Shown: positions 28,657 through 38,009, counted from the first letter of the stretch. The stretch: DNA of 64,000 bases from Alphaproteobacteria bacterium (GCA_018823835.1 JAHJHT010000011.1:1-64000); one strand, 5' to 3'. The notes: generated by a model from the sequence alone, not told the origin. A program made the numbers and translations.

Positions 28657-29955
28657 ATGCGGGTTGATCGGCGCAACATCATCAAGGGCGGCGCGCTCGC
28701 CGCGCTTGCGGCGGCAACCATCGCGAAACCGGACCCTGCGCGCGCCGCGAGCCTGCCCAAGCCGTTGAAGAAGGCCGCTGTCTTCGTTCCCGGATACCAT
28801 CCAGAACACGCCTACGCCAACGGTCGCCCGCTCGCCGAAAACCGCCGTTTCAACCGTGCGGTGCGCAACCAGCCGCTGCAGCAGATGCTGACCCGCGTCG
28901 GCTTCGACGGCTCGATCCGCCAGACGCTGCTGCCGGTCGCAGCACACGACGTCGAGGTCGCCCCGGACGGCTCGATCGGCGTGCTCTGCTCGATGGACGG
29001 CGAACAGCACACAGCCTTCGATCCCGAAACGCTGGAACTCGCGGCCATCGGCCCTTCGCTCGGCGATGGCTGGCACGGCGGCGGACATGCGGTCTATCTC
29101 GACGGCGGCAGCACGGTCATCCTGTCCGAGCGCGCCCCCTCGACCCCTTTCCAGGGCAAGCTGGAAAACCACTACGGCCGGCTCACCGTGCGCGACCCGA
29201 AGACGCTGAAGATCGCCGAAACCTATTCCACGCACGGCATCGACCCGCACGACATCCGCCTCACCGACGACGGCAAATACATCGTGGCGGCCAATTACGG
29301 CTCGACGATCTCGGGCAAGACCGGCAAGTTCACCATCCCGCGCAACGTCGTGCAGGCCTCGATTACCGTCATCGAGCTGTCGAGCGGCAAGCTCGTCGAC
29401 AAGCGTGTCACCGGCAAGGGCAAGATCGAACTCAGGCACCTGGCGGCCGGCGGCCTCGACCGAATCTTCGCCATTCAGGCGCTTTACGGCGACGACCGCG
29501 CCGACGCCCGGCAGCGCGCAGGAGACGGCATCGCCTACGAGAGCGATATCACCACAGATCCCGGCTACAACTACATGGCCGCCGCGACGCTGAAATACGA
29601 CGCCGCGAAAAAGCGGCTGACCCGCCTGGGCGACGCGGAATCGACCCGCTACATGCGCCACGGCCTGTCGATCCGCTACGACGAGGTGCACGACGAGGCG
29701 ATCGCCTCCTATCCCAGCACACACCAGCTGATGGTCTTCGACGGGGCCAGCGGCCAGCTGTCGAAGCGCTTCGACCTGCGGACCGTGGGCATGCGCTATC
29801 CCTGCGGCGTCACCTTCCTGCCGGACGGCAAGCACTATGCGGTGACCGGCTTCTGGGAAAACATGTTCGTCTTCGAACGCGGCACGCACCGGCTGGTGCG
29901 CGAGCTCTGCCTCTACCCGCTGTTCTTCGGCCACAGCCACATCACGGCGGCATAG
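28657..29955 (+). CDS. DUF1513 domain-containing protein, Tat-exported
   Basis: 432 residues. A twin-arginine signal (MRVDRRNIIKGGALAALAAA) predicts folded export to the periplasm. The rest looks like a beta-propeller: repeated blades such as HDVEVAPDGSIGVLCSMDGE, HDIRLTDDGKYIVAANYG and PCGVTFLPDGKHYAVTGFWE. DUF1513 proteins often accompany iron-uptake lipoproteins (EfeO/EfeM, imelysin), but none are nearby here. Function unknown. Lies on the opposite strand between lon and clpX, followed after 135 bases by the cyclase. Confidence 0.82.
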   Translation: MRVDRRNIIKGGALAALAAATIAKPDPARAASLPKPLKKAAVFVPGYHPEHAYANGRPLAENRRFNRAVRNQPLQQMLTRVGFDGSIRQTLLPVAAHDVEVAPDGSIGVLCSMDGEQHTAFDPETLELAAIGPSLGDGWHGGGHAVYLDGGSTVILSERAPSTPFQGKLENHYGRLTVRDPKTLKIAETYSTHGIDPHDIRLTDDGKYIVAANYGSTISGKTGKFTIPRNVVQASITVIELSSGKLVDKRVTGKGKIELRHLAAGGLDRIFAIQALYGDDRADARQRAGDGIAYESDITTDPGYNYMAAATLKYDAAKKRLTRLGDAESTRYMRHGLSIRYDEVHDEAIASYPSTHQLMVFDGASGQLSKRFDLRTVGMRYPCGVTFLPDGKHYAVTGFWENMFVFERGTHRLVRELCLYPLFFGHSHITAA

Positions 29956-30090
29956 GTTCGAAACCTGGCGATGCATTGATGGCCTGGCTGCGCCGGGACC
30001 CCGTCCTCCGGTCGATTAGTCTCGACCCGGTGCCGGGATGCCGATAGCGTGGCAAGCCTAGGTTCGATGGCTCTGACCCGGGAGGGGTTC

Positions 30091-30903
30091 ATGCCGATCT
30101 TCCTCGATCGCCACGATCTCAAGGGACTGACTGCAACCGACATTGCCGAAGCGCACCGCAAGGACCTCGAGGTGCAGGAGCGCTATGGCGTGCGCTTCCT
30201 GACCTACTGGTTCGATCAGTCGCGCGGCACCGCCTTCTGTCTCATCGACGCACCCGACATCAAGACAGCGATGCGCGTACACGACGAAGCGCATGGCGAG
30301 GTCACCAAGGACGTGATCGAAGTCGATCTCTCGGCCGTAGAGGCCTTCCTGGGCCGCGTTTCGGACCCGATGCCGGCAGCGCCGGACACCCGGGTCGGCA
30401 TGGATCCGGCACTGCGCGCGATCCTGTTCACCGACATCGTCGATTCGACCGGCATGACCGCGCGGCTCGGCGATGTGCGGGCGCTGGAGATGATCCGCGC
30501 ACATGATGCGATGGTGCGCCGCGCGCTCAAGGATTGTTCCGGGCGCGAGGTCAAGCACACAGGCGACGGCATCATGGCCTCCCTGAACGACGCGGAAGCC
30601 GCCGTACGGTGCGCCCGCGCCATCCAGCAGGCTTTCGACGCGTTCAACCTGGCGAGCAACGAAAAGCTGCGCGTGCGCATCGGCGTCGATGTCGGCGAAC
30701 CCGTCGCCGACAGCAACGACCTGTTCGGTACCACGGTGCAGATCGCGGCCCGGCTGTGCGAGGCCGCCGAACCGGAGGCAATTTTGGTTTCGGGCGATGT
30801 CCGCGACGCGTTGCCCGACGGCGCCGCGCTTCGGGAACTCGGCCCGCGTACCCTGAAGGGCTTTGCGCGGCCGATCCCCATCTACGAGGTGCAGTGCCGT
30901 TGA
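30091..30903 (+). CDS. DUF4242 - class III adenylate/guanylate cyclase fusion
   Basis: 270 residues from ATG 30091 (ribosome site GGAGG). Residues 1-90 are a DUF4242 domain (nickel-binding, ferredoxin-like fold in SCO4226 homologues): MPIFLDRHDLKGLTATDIAE, then YWFDQSRGTAFCLIDAPD. Residues 108-270 are a class III cyclase with FTDIVDSTGM (metal Asp115), VKHTGDGIMA (Lys155, metal Asp159), Asp210 for the base, and VQIAARL (Arg221). Position 217, normally a transition-state asparagine, is glutamine. No membrane segment, so cytoplasmic. Could make cAMP or act with reduced or altered activity. The N-terminal domain is a candidate sensor. Confidence 0.88.
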   Translation: MPIFLDRHDLKGLTATDIAEAHRKDLEVQERYGVRFLTYWFDQSRGTAFCLIDAPDIKTAMRVHDEAHGEVTKDVIEVDLSAVEAFLGRVSDPMPAAPDTRVGMDPALRAILFTDIVDSTGMTARLGDVRALEMIRAHDAMVRRALKDCSGREVKHTGDGIMASLNDAEAAVRCARAIQQAFDAFNLASNEKLRVRIGVDVGEPVADSNDLFGTTVQIAARLCEAAEPEAILVSGDVRDALPDGAALRELGPRTLKGFARPIPIYEVQCR

Positions 30904-30933
30904 TATCCGGCAGATCGACCGGGCCGGAAACGA

Positions 30934-30956
30934 AAACGGCGCCCGAAGGCGCCGTT
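30934..30956 (-). terminator. Rho-independent terminator of clpX
   Basis: On the minus strand AACGGCGCC, loop TTCGG, GCGCCGTT, then TTCGTTT. It sits 27 bases after the clpX stop and may also stop the convergent cyclase transcript. Confidence 0.75.
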
Positions 30957-30982
30957 CAAGATGAATTGTCGGGCGGAGCGGA

Positions 30983-32269
30983 TCAGGCGCTCGCGTTGCC
31001 CTTCTTGTCCTTGGCTTCGGCGTAGATGTAGAGCGGGCGCGCGTTGCCCGACACCACCTCTTCCGAGATGACCACTTCCTGCACGCCTTCCAGCGCCGGC
31101 AGCTCGAACATCGTGTCGAGCAGGATGGCTTCCATGATCGAGCGCAGGCCGCGTGCGCCGGTCTTGCGCTCGATGGCGCGCTTGGCGATTGCCGACAGCG
31201 CGTTCTCGTGGAAGGTCAGCTCGACGCTCTCCATGTCGAACAGCCGCTGGTACTGCTTGACCAGCGCGTTCTTCGGCTCGGTCAGGATCTGCACGAGCGC
31301 CGGCTCGTCCAGGTCTTCCAGCGTCGCCAGAACAGGCAGACGGCCGACGAATTCCGGGATCAGGCCGAACTTCAGCAGATCCTCGGGCTCGACCAGGCGG
31401 AACACCTCGCCGCTGCGGCGATCTTCCGGCGAAGCGACAGTCGCGGCAAAACCGATCGAAGTCTTGCGACCGCGATCCGAGATGATCTTGTCGAGGCCCG
31501 CAAAGGCTCCGCCGCAGATGAACAGGATGTTGGCGGTGTCGACCTGCAGGAATTCCTGCTGCGGGTGCTTGCGGCCGCCCTGCGGCGGCACGGAGGCGAC
31601 TGTGCCTTCCATGATCTTCAAGAGCGCCTGCTGGACGCCCTCGCCCGACACGTCGCGGGTGATCGAGGGATTGTCCGACTTGCGGCTGATCTTGTCGATC
31701 TCGTCGATGTAGACGATGCCGCGCTGCGCCCGCTCGACATTGTAGTCGGCCGACTGCAGCAGCTTGAGGATGATGTTCTCGACGTCCTCGCCGACATAAC
31801 CGGCTTCGGTCAGCGTCGTGGCGTCGGCCATGGTGAAGGGCACGTCGATGATGCGCGCCAGCGTCTGCGCCAGCAGCGTCTTGCCGCAGCCGGTCGGGCC
31901 AATCAGCAGTATGTTCGACTTTGCCAGTTCGACGTCCTGGCTCTTCGAGGCATGCGCCAGGCGCTTGTAGTGGTTGTGGACGGCCACCGACAGCACGCGC
32001 TTGGCGTAGGGCTGGCCGATGACGTAGTCGTCGAGCACCGCGAGGATCTCCTGCGGAGTCGGCACGCCTTCGCGCGACTTCAGCGTGGAGGTCTTGTTCT
32101 CCTCGCGGATGATGTCCATGCACAGTTCGACGCATTCATCGCAGATGAACACCGTCGGGCCGGCGATCAGCTTGCGCACCTCATGCTGGCTCTTGCCGCA
32201 GAACGAGCAATAGAGCGTATTCTTGGAGTCTCCGCCGCCGCCGGCGCTGCCGCTGCTGACCTTGCTCAT
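30983..32269 (-). CDS. clpX: ATP-dependent Clp protease ATP-binding subunit ClpX
   Basis: AAA+ unfoldase that feeds substrates to ClpP. 428 residues from ATG 32269. The N-terminal zinc domain has cysteines 21, 24, 43 and 46 ([23 protein letters not shown]). P-loop GPTGCGKT at 124-131, pore loop GYVGED, Walker [10 protein letters not shown], and the [10 protein letters not shown] loop that contacts ClpP/substrate. Downstream of clpP with a 297-base gap, so it may have its own promoter as well as read-through. Confidence 0.96.
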   Translation of the reverse strand: MSKVSSGSAGGGGDSKNTLYCSFCGKSQHEVRKLIAGPTVFICDECVELCMDIIREENKTSTLKSREGVPTPQEILAVLDDYVIGQPYAKRVLSVAVHNHYKRLAHASKSQDVELAKSNILLIGPTGCGKTLLAQTLARIIDVPFTMADATTLTEAGYVGEDVENIILKLLQSADYNVERAQRGIVYIDEIDKISRKSDNPSITRDVSGEGVQQALLKIMEGTVASVPPQGGRKHPQQEFLQVDTANILFICGGAFAGLDKIISDRGRKTSIGFAATVASPEDRRSGEVFRLVEPEDLLKFGLIPEFVGRLPVLATLEDLDEPALVQILTEPKNALVKQYQRLFDMESVELTFHENALSAIAKRAIERKTGARGLRSIMEAILLDTMFELPALEGVQEVVISEEVVSGNARPLYIYAEAKDKKGNASA

Positions 32270-32491
32270 CTTGTCCTGGTCCTTTCCGTGGCGCCGCCGA
32301 TGATCTGGCCGGGCGCCCGCCCTTATACTCTGTGACGGAAAACCGCCGCCGCCAGCGAACTGACTTGCAACGCATTCCGTACGAAACACAGATCAGAAAA
32401 CGTGGCAATGATTCGCGACAACCACCCGAAAGCTAAGCCGTCGAAAATCAACATAGGCTTAACGTAGGCGGTGACACCCGTCGAGGGAACA

Positions 32492-32512
32492 GGCAATTGT
32501 GGCCTAATTGCC
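32492..32512. other. Hairpin in the clpP-clpX gap
   Basis: GGCAATT, seven-base loop, AATTGCC: a perfect seven-pair inverted repeat 55 bases after the clpP stop. No T run follows on the minus strand, so it is not a standard terminator; it could tune the clpX share of the transcript or bind a regulator. The remaining gap (32270-32566) has no gene. Confidence 0.35.
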
Positions 32513-32566
32513 GCAACGTTCCTCAAAAATGTGTCATCCGCCTGCTGCGGGCCGCGTCGCCCATTA

Positions 32567-33199
32567 CTACTTGGCCTCGGCGCTTTCCATCGTCTCGCGC
32601 GACGAGATCACCTTGTCGATCAGGCCGAACTCGAGCGCCTCTTCCGAGGTCATGAAATGGTCGCGGTCTAGCGTCTTCTCGATCGTCTCGAGGTCGCGGC
32701 CGGTGTGCTTGACGTAGATCTCGTTCAGCCGGCGCTTCAGCTTGATGATGTCCTGGGCGTGGCGCTCGATGTCGGAGGCCTGGCCCTGGAAGCCGCCCGA
32801 GGGCTGGTGCACCATGATGCGGGCGTTCGGCGTCGCGAAGCGCATGTCCTTCTGGCCGGCGCAGAGCAGCAGCGAGCCCATCGAGGCGGCCTGGCCGGTG
32901 CACAGCGTCGAAACCGCCGGGCGGATGAACTGCATCGTGTCGTAGATGGCGAGACCCGAGGTCACGACGCCGCCCGGCGAGTTGATGTAGAGGTTGATTT
33001 CCTTCTTTGGGTTCTCGGCCTCGAGGAACAGCAGCTGCGCGCAGACAAGCGTCGCCATGCCGTCCTCGACCGGACCCGTGATGAAGATGATGCGCTCCTT
33101 GAGAAGGCGCGAGAAGATGTCGTAGGCACGTTCGCCGCGATTGGTCTGCTCAACCACCATCGGCACGAGGTTCATATATGTTTCGATGGGGTCTTTCAT
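32567..33199 (-). CDS. clpP: ATP-dependent Clp protease proteolytic subunit
   Basis: Serine peptidase forming the double-ring chamber of ClpXP and ClpAP. 210 residues from ATG 33199 ([20 protein letters not shown]). The catalytic triad is Ser106 ([11 protein letters not shown]), His131 ([10 protein letters not shown]) and Asp180 (DRDHFM), with exactly the spacing of E. coli ClpP (25 and 49 residues). The ribosome site is AAAGGGACAG. First gene of the clpP-clpX pair. Alphaproteobacterial ClpP is needed for cell-cycle regulator turnover in Caulobacter. Confidence 0.96.
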   Translation of the reverse strand: MKDPIETYMNLVPMVVEQTNRGERAYDIFSRLLKERIIFITGPVEDGMATLVCAQLLFLEAENPKKEINLYINSPGGVVTSGLAIYDTMQFIRPAVSTLCTGQAASMGSLLLCAGQKDMRFATPNARIMVHQPSGGFQGQASDIERHAQDIIKLKRRLNEIYVKHTGRDLETIEKTLDRDHFMTSEEALEFGLIDKVISSRETMESAEAK

Positions 33200-33359
33200 C
33201 GACTGTCCCTTTCGGATGAGATTCCGGCGCCGGACGGAGCAGAATCGGGTTCGCAACTGTCTTCGGTAAATAGGATGCCCCCTCACCCTTGTGCAAGGCC
33301 GACCATGGGGGTTCTGCCGATAACCTTACCGGCTGCGGTCCGGTGGCCGGCCGCCCCGG

Positions 33360-34364
33360 TCAAAGGCCGCCGTAGAGGTACACCGCGTAGGTGCTGGCGA
33401 AATACATGACCAGCAGCGACAGGCTGGTCCAGCCGATGGTGCCGCGAAACCGGCTGGCCGGCCGGTAGAGCAGCGACACGATGACGATCCCGGACATGAT
33501 CACCGCGGCGAAGGCGGTGACGGCGTGGACGGGCGACACCTGCGAAAGCAGCGGTCCCTTTACATAGGCGAGGTCGTCGATGGCGATGACCAGCGCGTCG
33601 AACAGGTTGCTGCCGAGCAGATTGGCGATCGCCATGTCGAGCGAGCCGAGGCGGAGGGCGCTGATCGTGACGACGAGTTCAGGCAGCGATGTCGCCCCGG
33701 CGATGAGCAGCGTTCCGACGAAAGTCGTGCCCCAGCCCATGACCTCGGCGATCTCGAGGCCGACAAAGGGCAGCCACGCGCCGGCCCCCACCACCAGCAC
33801 GGCTGCGGCGAGATAGCGGGTGACAGCCATGCGCAGCGTGACGTGCGGGTTCTCGTCCGGGGCGAGCGCCAGTGGCGGGCGGCGGCCCTCGTAGACGAAC
33901 ACCGAGCGCATCGCGATGAAGTAGACCACGAGCACGACGAGGGACGAGATGCCGACGTGAAACAGGCCTGGCGCCACATCGGCATTGCCGAGCAGCACCG
34001 AGGCGCCGACGAAGCCGATCAGGATGATGCCGAAACCGGCCGTCAATATGTGCGACGGGTCCATGCGGCTGTACATGGGCGCCTCGCGGTGCATCGCATC
34101 CAGGAACACCAGCAGGACCAGGTTGAAGACACAGCTGCCGAGTGCGTCGCCGACCGCGATGTTCGGCGCACCGGCGGCCGCCACGGCGCTGACGCCGGTC
34201 AGCAGTTCCGGCAACGAGGTTGCCGTCGCCAGCAGGAACAGCCCGATCCAGCTGCGCGAGACGCCCGTCCTGCGCGCAATGATGTCGGCATTGCGTGTCA
34301 GCACCGGACCGGCAAGTCCGATCAGGCAGGCGCAGACCAGGAATTTCGTCCAGACGAGAAGCAT
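33360..34364 (-). CDS. Sodium/calcium exchanger (CaCA) family membrane protein
   Basis: 334 residues from ATG 34364 (MLLVWTKFLVCACLIGLAGP), about ten membrane helices in two homologous halves. Each half has the family alpha-repeat: LFLLATATSLPELLTGVSAV in the first and LLIAGATSLPELVVTISALR in the second, with the ion-binding Glu in the SLPEL motif. Both repeats are followed by GDALGSCVFNLVLL and ANLLGSNLFDALVI. Expected to exchange Ca2+ for Na+ or H+ across the inner membrane. The frame stays open far upstream, antisense to the permease; that part is not coding. Confidence 0.9.
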   Translation of the reverse strand: MLLVWTKFLVCACLIGLAGPVLTRNADIIARRTGVSRSWIGLFLLATATSLPELLTGVSAVAAAGAPNIAVGDALGSCVFNLVLLVFLDAMHREAPMYSRMDPSHILTAGFGIILIGFVGASVLLGNADVAPGLFHVGISSLVVLVVYFIAMRSVFVYEGRRPPLALAPDENPHVTLRMAVTRYLAAAVLVVGAGAWLPFVGLEIAEVMGWGTTFVGTLLIAGATSLPELVVTISALRLGSLDMAIANLLGSNLFDALVIAIDDLAYVKGPLLSQVSPVHAVTAFAAVIMSGIVIVSLLYRPASRFRGTIGWTSLSLLVMYFASTYAVYLYGGL

Positions 34365-34548
34365 CGCGATGTCCGGTTTTCGGGCTGCGCCCCACCCCTG
34401 CCCGGTCGGAGCCTTGCGCCGGCACCAAGACTTGCAGCCGGCAGCGGCCCGCGCCTTGTGACGGATCAAAGCGGAAATCGCCGATCCGGGCGATAGTGAA
34501 TCGATATCTCGACGGGCGGCAGGCCCTCGGACACCGGGAGGATGGACG

Positions 34549-34608
34549 ATGGAGCGAAAGCAGGACCGGCGGCATCGCGGTTTCAGGGCCGCGGCCGGAT
34601 GCCGATGA
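34549..34608 (+). CDS. Putative 19-residue leader peptide before the APC permease
   Basis: ATG 34549 has a good ribosome site (GGGAGG, 7 bases upstream) and encodes a basic peptide MERKQDRRHRGFRAAAGCR. Its stop overlaps the likely permease start (ATGA, 34605-34608), so ribosomes could hand over directly. It contains five or more arginines in 19 codons. Possible translational coupling or an attenuation leader; no conservation data. Confidence 0.3.
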   Translation: MERKQDRRHRGFRAAAGCR

Positions 34609-35834
34609 CGGCCGCTCCGGCCGAAAGGCCAAGGCTTATCCGCACGCTCGGCCTTTCCCATGTCGTGCTCTACGGGCTCGGCGTCACAGTCGGCGCCGGC
34701 ATCTACGTCCTCGTCGGCGAGGTCATATCGCTTTCCGGCGACCATGCCCCGGTCGCCTTCCTTGTTGCCGGCCTCGTCATGCTGCTGCCCGCCGCCTGCT
34801 TCGCCGAATTCACCGGCCGGCTGCCCTTTGCCGCGGCGGAGGCGCATTTCGTGCGTGCCGGCTTCAATTCCTCGCTGCTTTTCCTGCTTGTCGGGCTCGG
34901 CGTCGCCGCGGTCGGCATCGTCTCCTCGGCGGCCATCGCGCACGGCTCGGCCGGTTACGCGGCGGAGCTCGTCGCGCTGCCCTACGAGGTCCTGCTCGTC
35001 TTCTTCGTCGTGCTTTCCGGCATCGTCGCCTCGCTCGGCGTGCGCCAGTCCATCCTGGTGGCTGGCCTTCTCACGCTGATCGAGGTCGGCGGTCTGCTGC
35101 TCCTGGTCGGCGGCGCGCTGTGGTCGGGTGCCGACTTCGCCGGCCAGGCAGCAAAAGCCGTGCCGCTCTCCCTTTCCCCCGCTCTGTGGGCGGGCATCTT
35201 CGGCTCGAGCCTGCTCGCCTTCTTTGCCTTCATCGGCTTCGAAGACATCGATTCCATCGCCGAGGAAACGATCAACCCGCAAAAGACGCTGCCGCGCGGC
35301 ATCTTCCTGACGCTCGCCATCACGCTCGTGCTTTACATTCTGGTGGTCCTCGCGGCGCTGGCGACCGTGTCGATCGGCGACCTGTCCGGTTCGCGCGCAC
35401 CGCTGGCGATCGTCTTCGACCGGACAACCGGCCTGTCGCCCGTCGCCATCACGGTGATCGCCGTGCTCGCCACGGTGAACGGCATCATCGTGCAGATCGT
35501 CATGGCCGGCCGCGTCATCTACGGCCTTGCCAACGAGGGCGCATTGCCGAAGGTCCTGGCACGCGTCAACGCCACGACGCATACCCCCGTCATCGCCACC
35601 GTCATCGCGACGCTTATTCTCCTGGTGCTGACGCTGGCCTTCACGATCACGGCGCTCGCGCAATGGACGTCGATCATCACGCTGGCCATCTTCCTGCTCG
35701 TCTGCATCGCCCTTGCCCGCATCAAGCACCGCAACGATCCGGCCCCGGCGGGAACCTTCATCGTTTCCCGCTGGGTGCCCTATGGCGGTGCCTTGGCGTG
35801 CTTCGCTCTGCTGGCGCTCGGAGTGATGAACTGA
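34605..35834 (+). CDS. APC-superfamily amino acid permease
   Basis: 409 residues from ATG 34605 with about 12 membrane helices. The first helix carries the substrate-backbone motif GLGVTVGAGIYVLVGEV, and helix 6 is around SLLAFFAFIGFEDIDSIAEE followed by TINPQKTLPRGIFLT, typical of cationic/neutral amino acid permeases (YfnA-like). Energy source is probably the proton gradient; substrate unknown. Start choice rests on coupling to the short upstream frame; ATG 34599 or 34542 are alternatives, the latter lying inside its own ribosome site. Divergent from the exchanger. Confidence 0.88.
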   Translation: MTAAPAERPRLIRTLGLSHVVLYGLGVTVGAGIYVLVGEVISLSGDHAPVAFLVAGLVMLLPAACFAEFTGRLPFAAAEAHFVRAGFNSSLLFLLVGLGVAAVGIVSSAAIAHGSAGYAAELVALPYEVLLVFFVVLSGIVASLGVRQSILVAGLLTLIEVGGLLLLVGGALWSGADFAGQAAKAVPLSLSPALWAGIFGSSLLAFFAFIGFEDIDSIAEETINPQKTLPRGIFLTLAITLVLYILVVLAALATVSIGDLSGSRAPLAIVFDRTTGLSPVAITVIAVLATVNGIIVQIVMAGRVIYGLANEGALPKVLARVNATTHTPVIATVIATLILLVLTLAFTITALAQWTSIITLAIFLLVCIALARIKHRNDPAPAGTFIVSRWVPYGGALACFALLALGVMN

Positions 35835-35906
35835 ATGACGCCGCCGCCACCCGACCGTGACCTGTCGAAGCGGGACGGCAGCGAATTTCGATTTCGGGAG
35901 GAGCCA

Positions 35907-35984
35907 ATGCTAAACATCCGGGGGGTTGGCCGGATGTCTCGCGAATCGGTCCAGGTTGCGTCACGAGGCGCAAACGGAAATTGA
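35907..35984 (+). CDS. Putative 25-residue peptide upstream of the CPA2 antiporter
   Basis: ATG 35907 sits after a strong ribosome site (GGGAGGAGCC) and encodes MLNIRGVGRMSRESVQVASR followed by GANGN. It ends 36 bases before the antiporter start. May be a leader peptide or chance. Confidence 0.22.
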   Translation: MLNIRGVGRMSRESVQVASRGANGN

Positions 35985-36020
35985 GGCTCATCAGCCTGCA
36001 ACGGGAAGTCGGCACCGAAC

Positions 36021-37436
36021 GTGGAGACCGCATTGAACGAAGCCCATCACGGATTTCCCCTCGTCGAGATCGCCATCGTCATCGTCATCGCGGTGGTCGC
36101 GGGGTTGGGGCTGATGCGCCTGCGCCAGCCGCCGCTCGTCGGCTTCATTCTCGCCGGCGTCGTCATGGGTCCGACCGGCTTCGGGCTGATCGACAACAAC
36201 GACAACGTCACCGCGCTGGCCGAGATGGGCGTTCTGGTGCTGCTGTTCTTCATCGGCACCGAGCTTTCCCTGAAAGCCTTCGTCGCCAATCTCAAGCCGG
36301 CCGTGATCGTTGCCGTGGGGCAGCTTTCGGCGGCCATGGTGATCGGCGCCGGCATTGCCTGGCTGACCGGATCGACGGTGGCCGAAGGCATCATCCTCGG
36401 CTTCATCATCGCGCTGTCGAGCACGGTCGTGGCGATGAAGATGCTCGACGACATGGAGGCGCTGCGCAAGCTGCCCGGCCGGATCGCCGTCGCCGTGCTG
36501 ATCGCGCAGGACATCGCCGTGGTGCCGATGCTGATCCTGGTTTCCTCGCTCGGCGGCGCCGAAGTCAGCGCCGTCGGGCTGGTCGTCAAGATCGTTCTCG
36601 CCGTCGGGCTGCTCGGAGCGCTCCTGTGGTGGCTCGGACGCGCGCCGAAGATCAAGGTGCCGTTCGACGAGGAAGTGGGCGACAATGTCGAATTGCTGGC
36701 GCTTGGCTCGCTGGCCATCTGTTTCGCCGCCGCCGCCATATCCGGACTGGTCGGCCTGTCGCCGGCCTACGGCGCCTTCGTCGCCGGGCTGGTGATCGGC
36801 AACTCGACGCTGCGCAACCGGGTCATTCCGGTGATCGAGCCGATCCAGAGCATCCTGCTCGTCGTGTTCTTCCTGTCGATCGGCCTGCTGATCGATCTCG
36901 AGTATATCCGCGAACACCTGCTGCTCGTCCTTGCCGCCGCGCTGTTCGTCATCACTGTCAAGACGTTCCTGAACGTGCTTCTGCTGCGCTTTGCCGGGTT
37001 CGACCGGCAGACGGCGCTGGTTGGCGGCCTGTCCATGGCCCAGATCGGCGAATTCTCCTTCGTGCTGGCAGCCGCGGGCTTCACCGCCGGCGCGCTCGGC
37101 AGCGACATCTACCGCCTGTCAATCGCCGTCACCGCGATCACCCTTCTCTTCTCCCCGGCCTGGATGGCCCTTATGCATCGCATCGAGGAAGCGGCGGTGG
37201 AGAACTACGCCTCCTATCGCGAGGCGCTGGCAGAGGCCTACGGCGGCGAGCTCGACAATGTCGAGGAAGGCCTGTGGTGGCTGAAGGTGCGCTACCGGGC
37301 CGGCCGCATCGCCCGCCGCAAGCGGCGCCTGGCCAAGCTCGCTGCCAGGAAGCCGGCGGCGGCAACGGCAAGCGCTGAAATCGAGGCCGGCAAGGCGGAA
37401 AAGGCGACGACAGGGGCGGACAAGCCCGCCAAATAG
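36021..37436 (+). CDS. CPA2-family monovalent cation:proton antiporter
   Basis: 471 residues from GTG 36021; TTG 36033, which has GGAG six bases upstream, is the alternative start. About 12 membrane helices of the Na_H_Exchanger type, with GFILAGVVMGPTGFGLI, LFFIGTELSLKAFVANLKPA, ALSSTVVAMKML and the helix-5 motif VLIAQDIAVVPMLIL carrying the ion-site Asp. The C-terminal 90 residues are cytoplasmic, charged and Lys/Ala-rich (ASAEIEAGKAEKATTGADKP); unlike KefB/KefC there is no NAD-binding RCK domain. Likely K+ or Na+ efflux for pH or osmotic balance. Confidence 0.9.
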   Translation: METALNEAHHGFPLVEIAIVIVIAVVAGLGLMRLRQPPLVGFILAGVVMGPTGFGLIDNNDNVTALAEMGVLVLLFFIGTELSLKAFVANLKPAVIVAVGQLSAAMVIGAGIAWLTGSTVAEGIILGFIIALSSTVVAMKMLDDMEALRKLPGRIAVAVLIAQDIAVVPMLILVSSLGGAEVSAVGLVVKIVLAVGLLGALLWWLGRAPKIKVPFDEEVGDNVELLALGSLAICFAAAAISGLVGLSPAYGAFVAGLVIGNSTLRNRVIPVIEPIQSILLVVFFLSIGLLIDLEYIREHLLLVLAAALFVITVKTFLNVLLLRFAGFDRQTALVGGLSMAQIGEFSFVLAAAGFTAGALGSDIYRLSIAVTAITLLFSPAWMALMHRIEEAAVENYASYREALAEAYGGELDNVEEGLWWLKVRYRAGRIARRKRRLAKLAARKPAAATASAEIEAGKAEKATTGADKPAK

Positions 37437-37508
37437 GCTCGGTCCCGCACGGCCAGGGCCCGAAGCCGACCTCGCCAGGCTGGATACCGGGCGAGGCTGG
37501 CGCTTTGG

Positions 37509-37877
37509 CTATTCGGCGTCGCCGTCGAAGTCGTTGTCCTGACCGCCTTCACTATCGTGATTGACAACCACCTTCGACACCTTGCCGGTCGTGCCGTCGA
37601 CATTCAGGTCGTGCTCGCTGCCATCGGCGGCGATCACGGTCACCTCGTAGGAGACGCCATCGTCGCCGGCATCGAAGCCGATCTCGGCGACCTTGCCGGG
37701 CACTTCCTTGACGGCGGCAGCCGCTGCATCCAGCGCCGACAGCTTCGCGCCCAGCAATGCCTGGGCCTCGGCCGGGTCATGGATGGGGTTGGCACTGCTG
37801 GCGAGTGCCGTGCCGACAGAGGCGGCACCGATGGCCGAGGCAAGCAGGACGGCGGCGAGTGTCACGGACTTGTTCAT
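37509..37877 (-). CDS. PepSY domain-containing secreted protein
   Basis: 122 residues. Signal peptide MNKSVTLAAVLLASAIGAAS, cleaved near ALA at about residue 26. The PepSY fold covers about 40-110: AEAQALLGAKLSALDAAAAA, YEVTVIAADGSEHDLNVDGT and TGKVSKVVVNHDSE. The C-terminus is acidic (GGQDNDFDGDAE), a possible metal-binding tail. PepSY proteins act as periplasmic modulators and are often linked to two-component genes; here it is divergent from COG4705-like, response regulator and kinase genes. Ribosome site GGAGAA. Confidence 0.82.
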   Translation of the reverse strand: MNKSVTLAAVLLASAIGAASVGTALASSANPIHDPAEAQALLGAKLSALDAAAAAVKEVPGKVAEIGFDAGDDGVSYEVTVIAADGSEHDLNVDGTTGKVSKVVVNHDSEGGQDNDFDGDAE

Positions 37878-37973
37878 GGTCTTGGTTCTCCTGTTGGGCG
37901 GCCGGCGCAGTCGCCGTCCCGCTAACGTGAAGATGAAGGTTCCTTCTGTCCGGGGTCTTTCGGCAGACTTACC

Positions 37974-38009
37974 GATTTGTAAGCAGCGACCGGCTGCGCC
38001 TTACAAATC
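37974..38009. promoter_or_regulatory. Long dyad in the PepSY / membrane protein control region
   Basis: GATTTGTAAG (37974-37983) and CTTACAAATC (38000-38009) are perfect 10-bp inverted arms. The 16-base spacer contains a second small dyad, GCAGC/GCTGC. The segment GTAAGCAGCG recurs at 38033-38042. The site lies between divergent genes, so it is a probable operator, perhaps for the linked OmpR-type regulator. Confidence 0.5.

Noticed and set aside
34365-35729. N-terminal extension of the exchanger frame across the permease gene
   Set aside because: The exchanger begins naturally at 34364; the extension is antisense to the permease and has no conserved residues.
37974-38009. Dyad interpreted as a transcription terminator
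   Set aside because: It lies upstream of two divergent genes and has no T run, so an operator is more likely.
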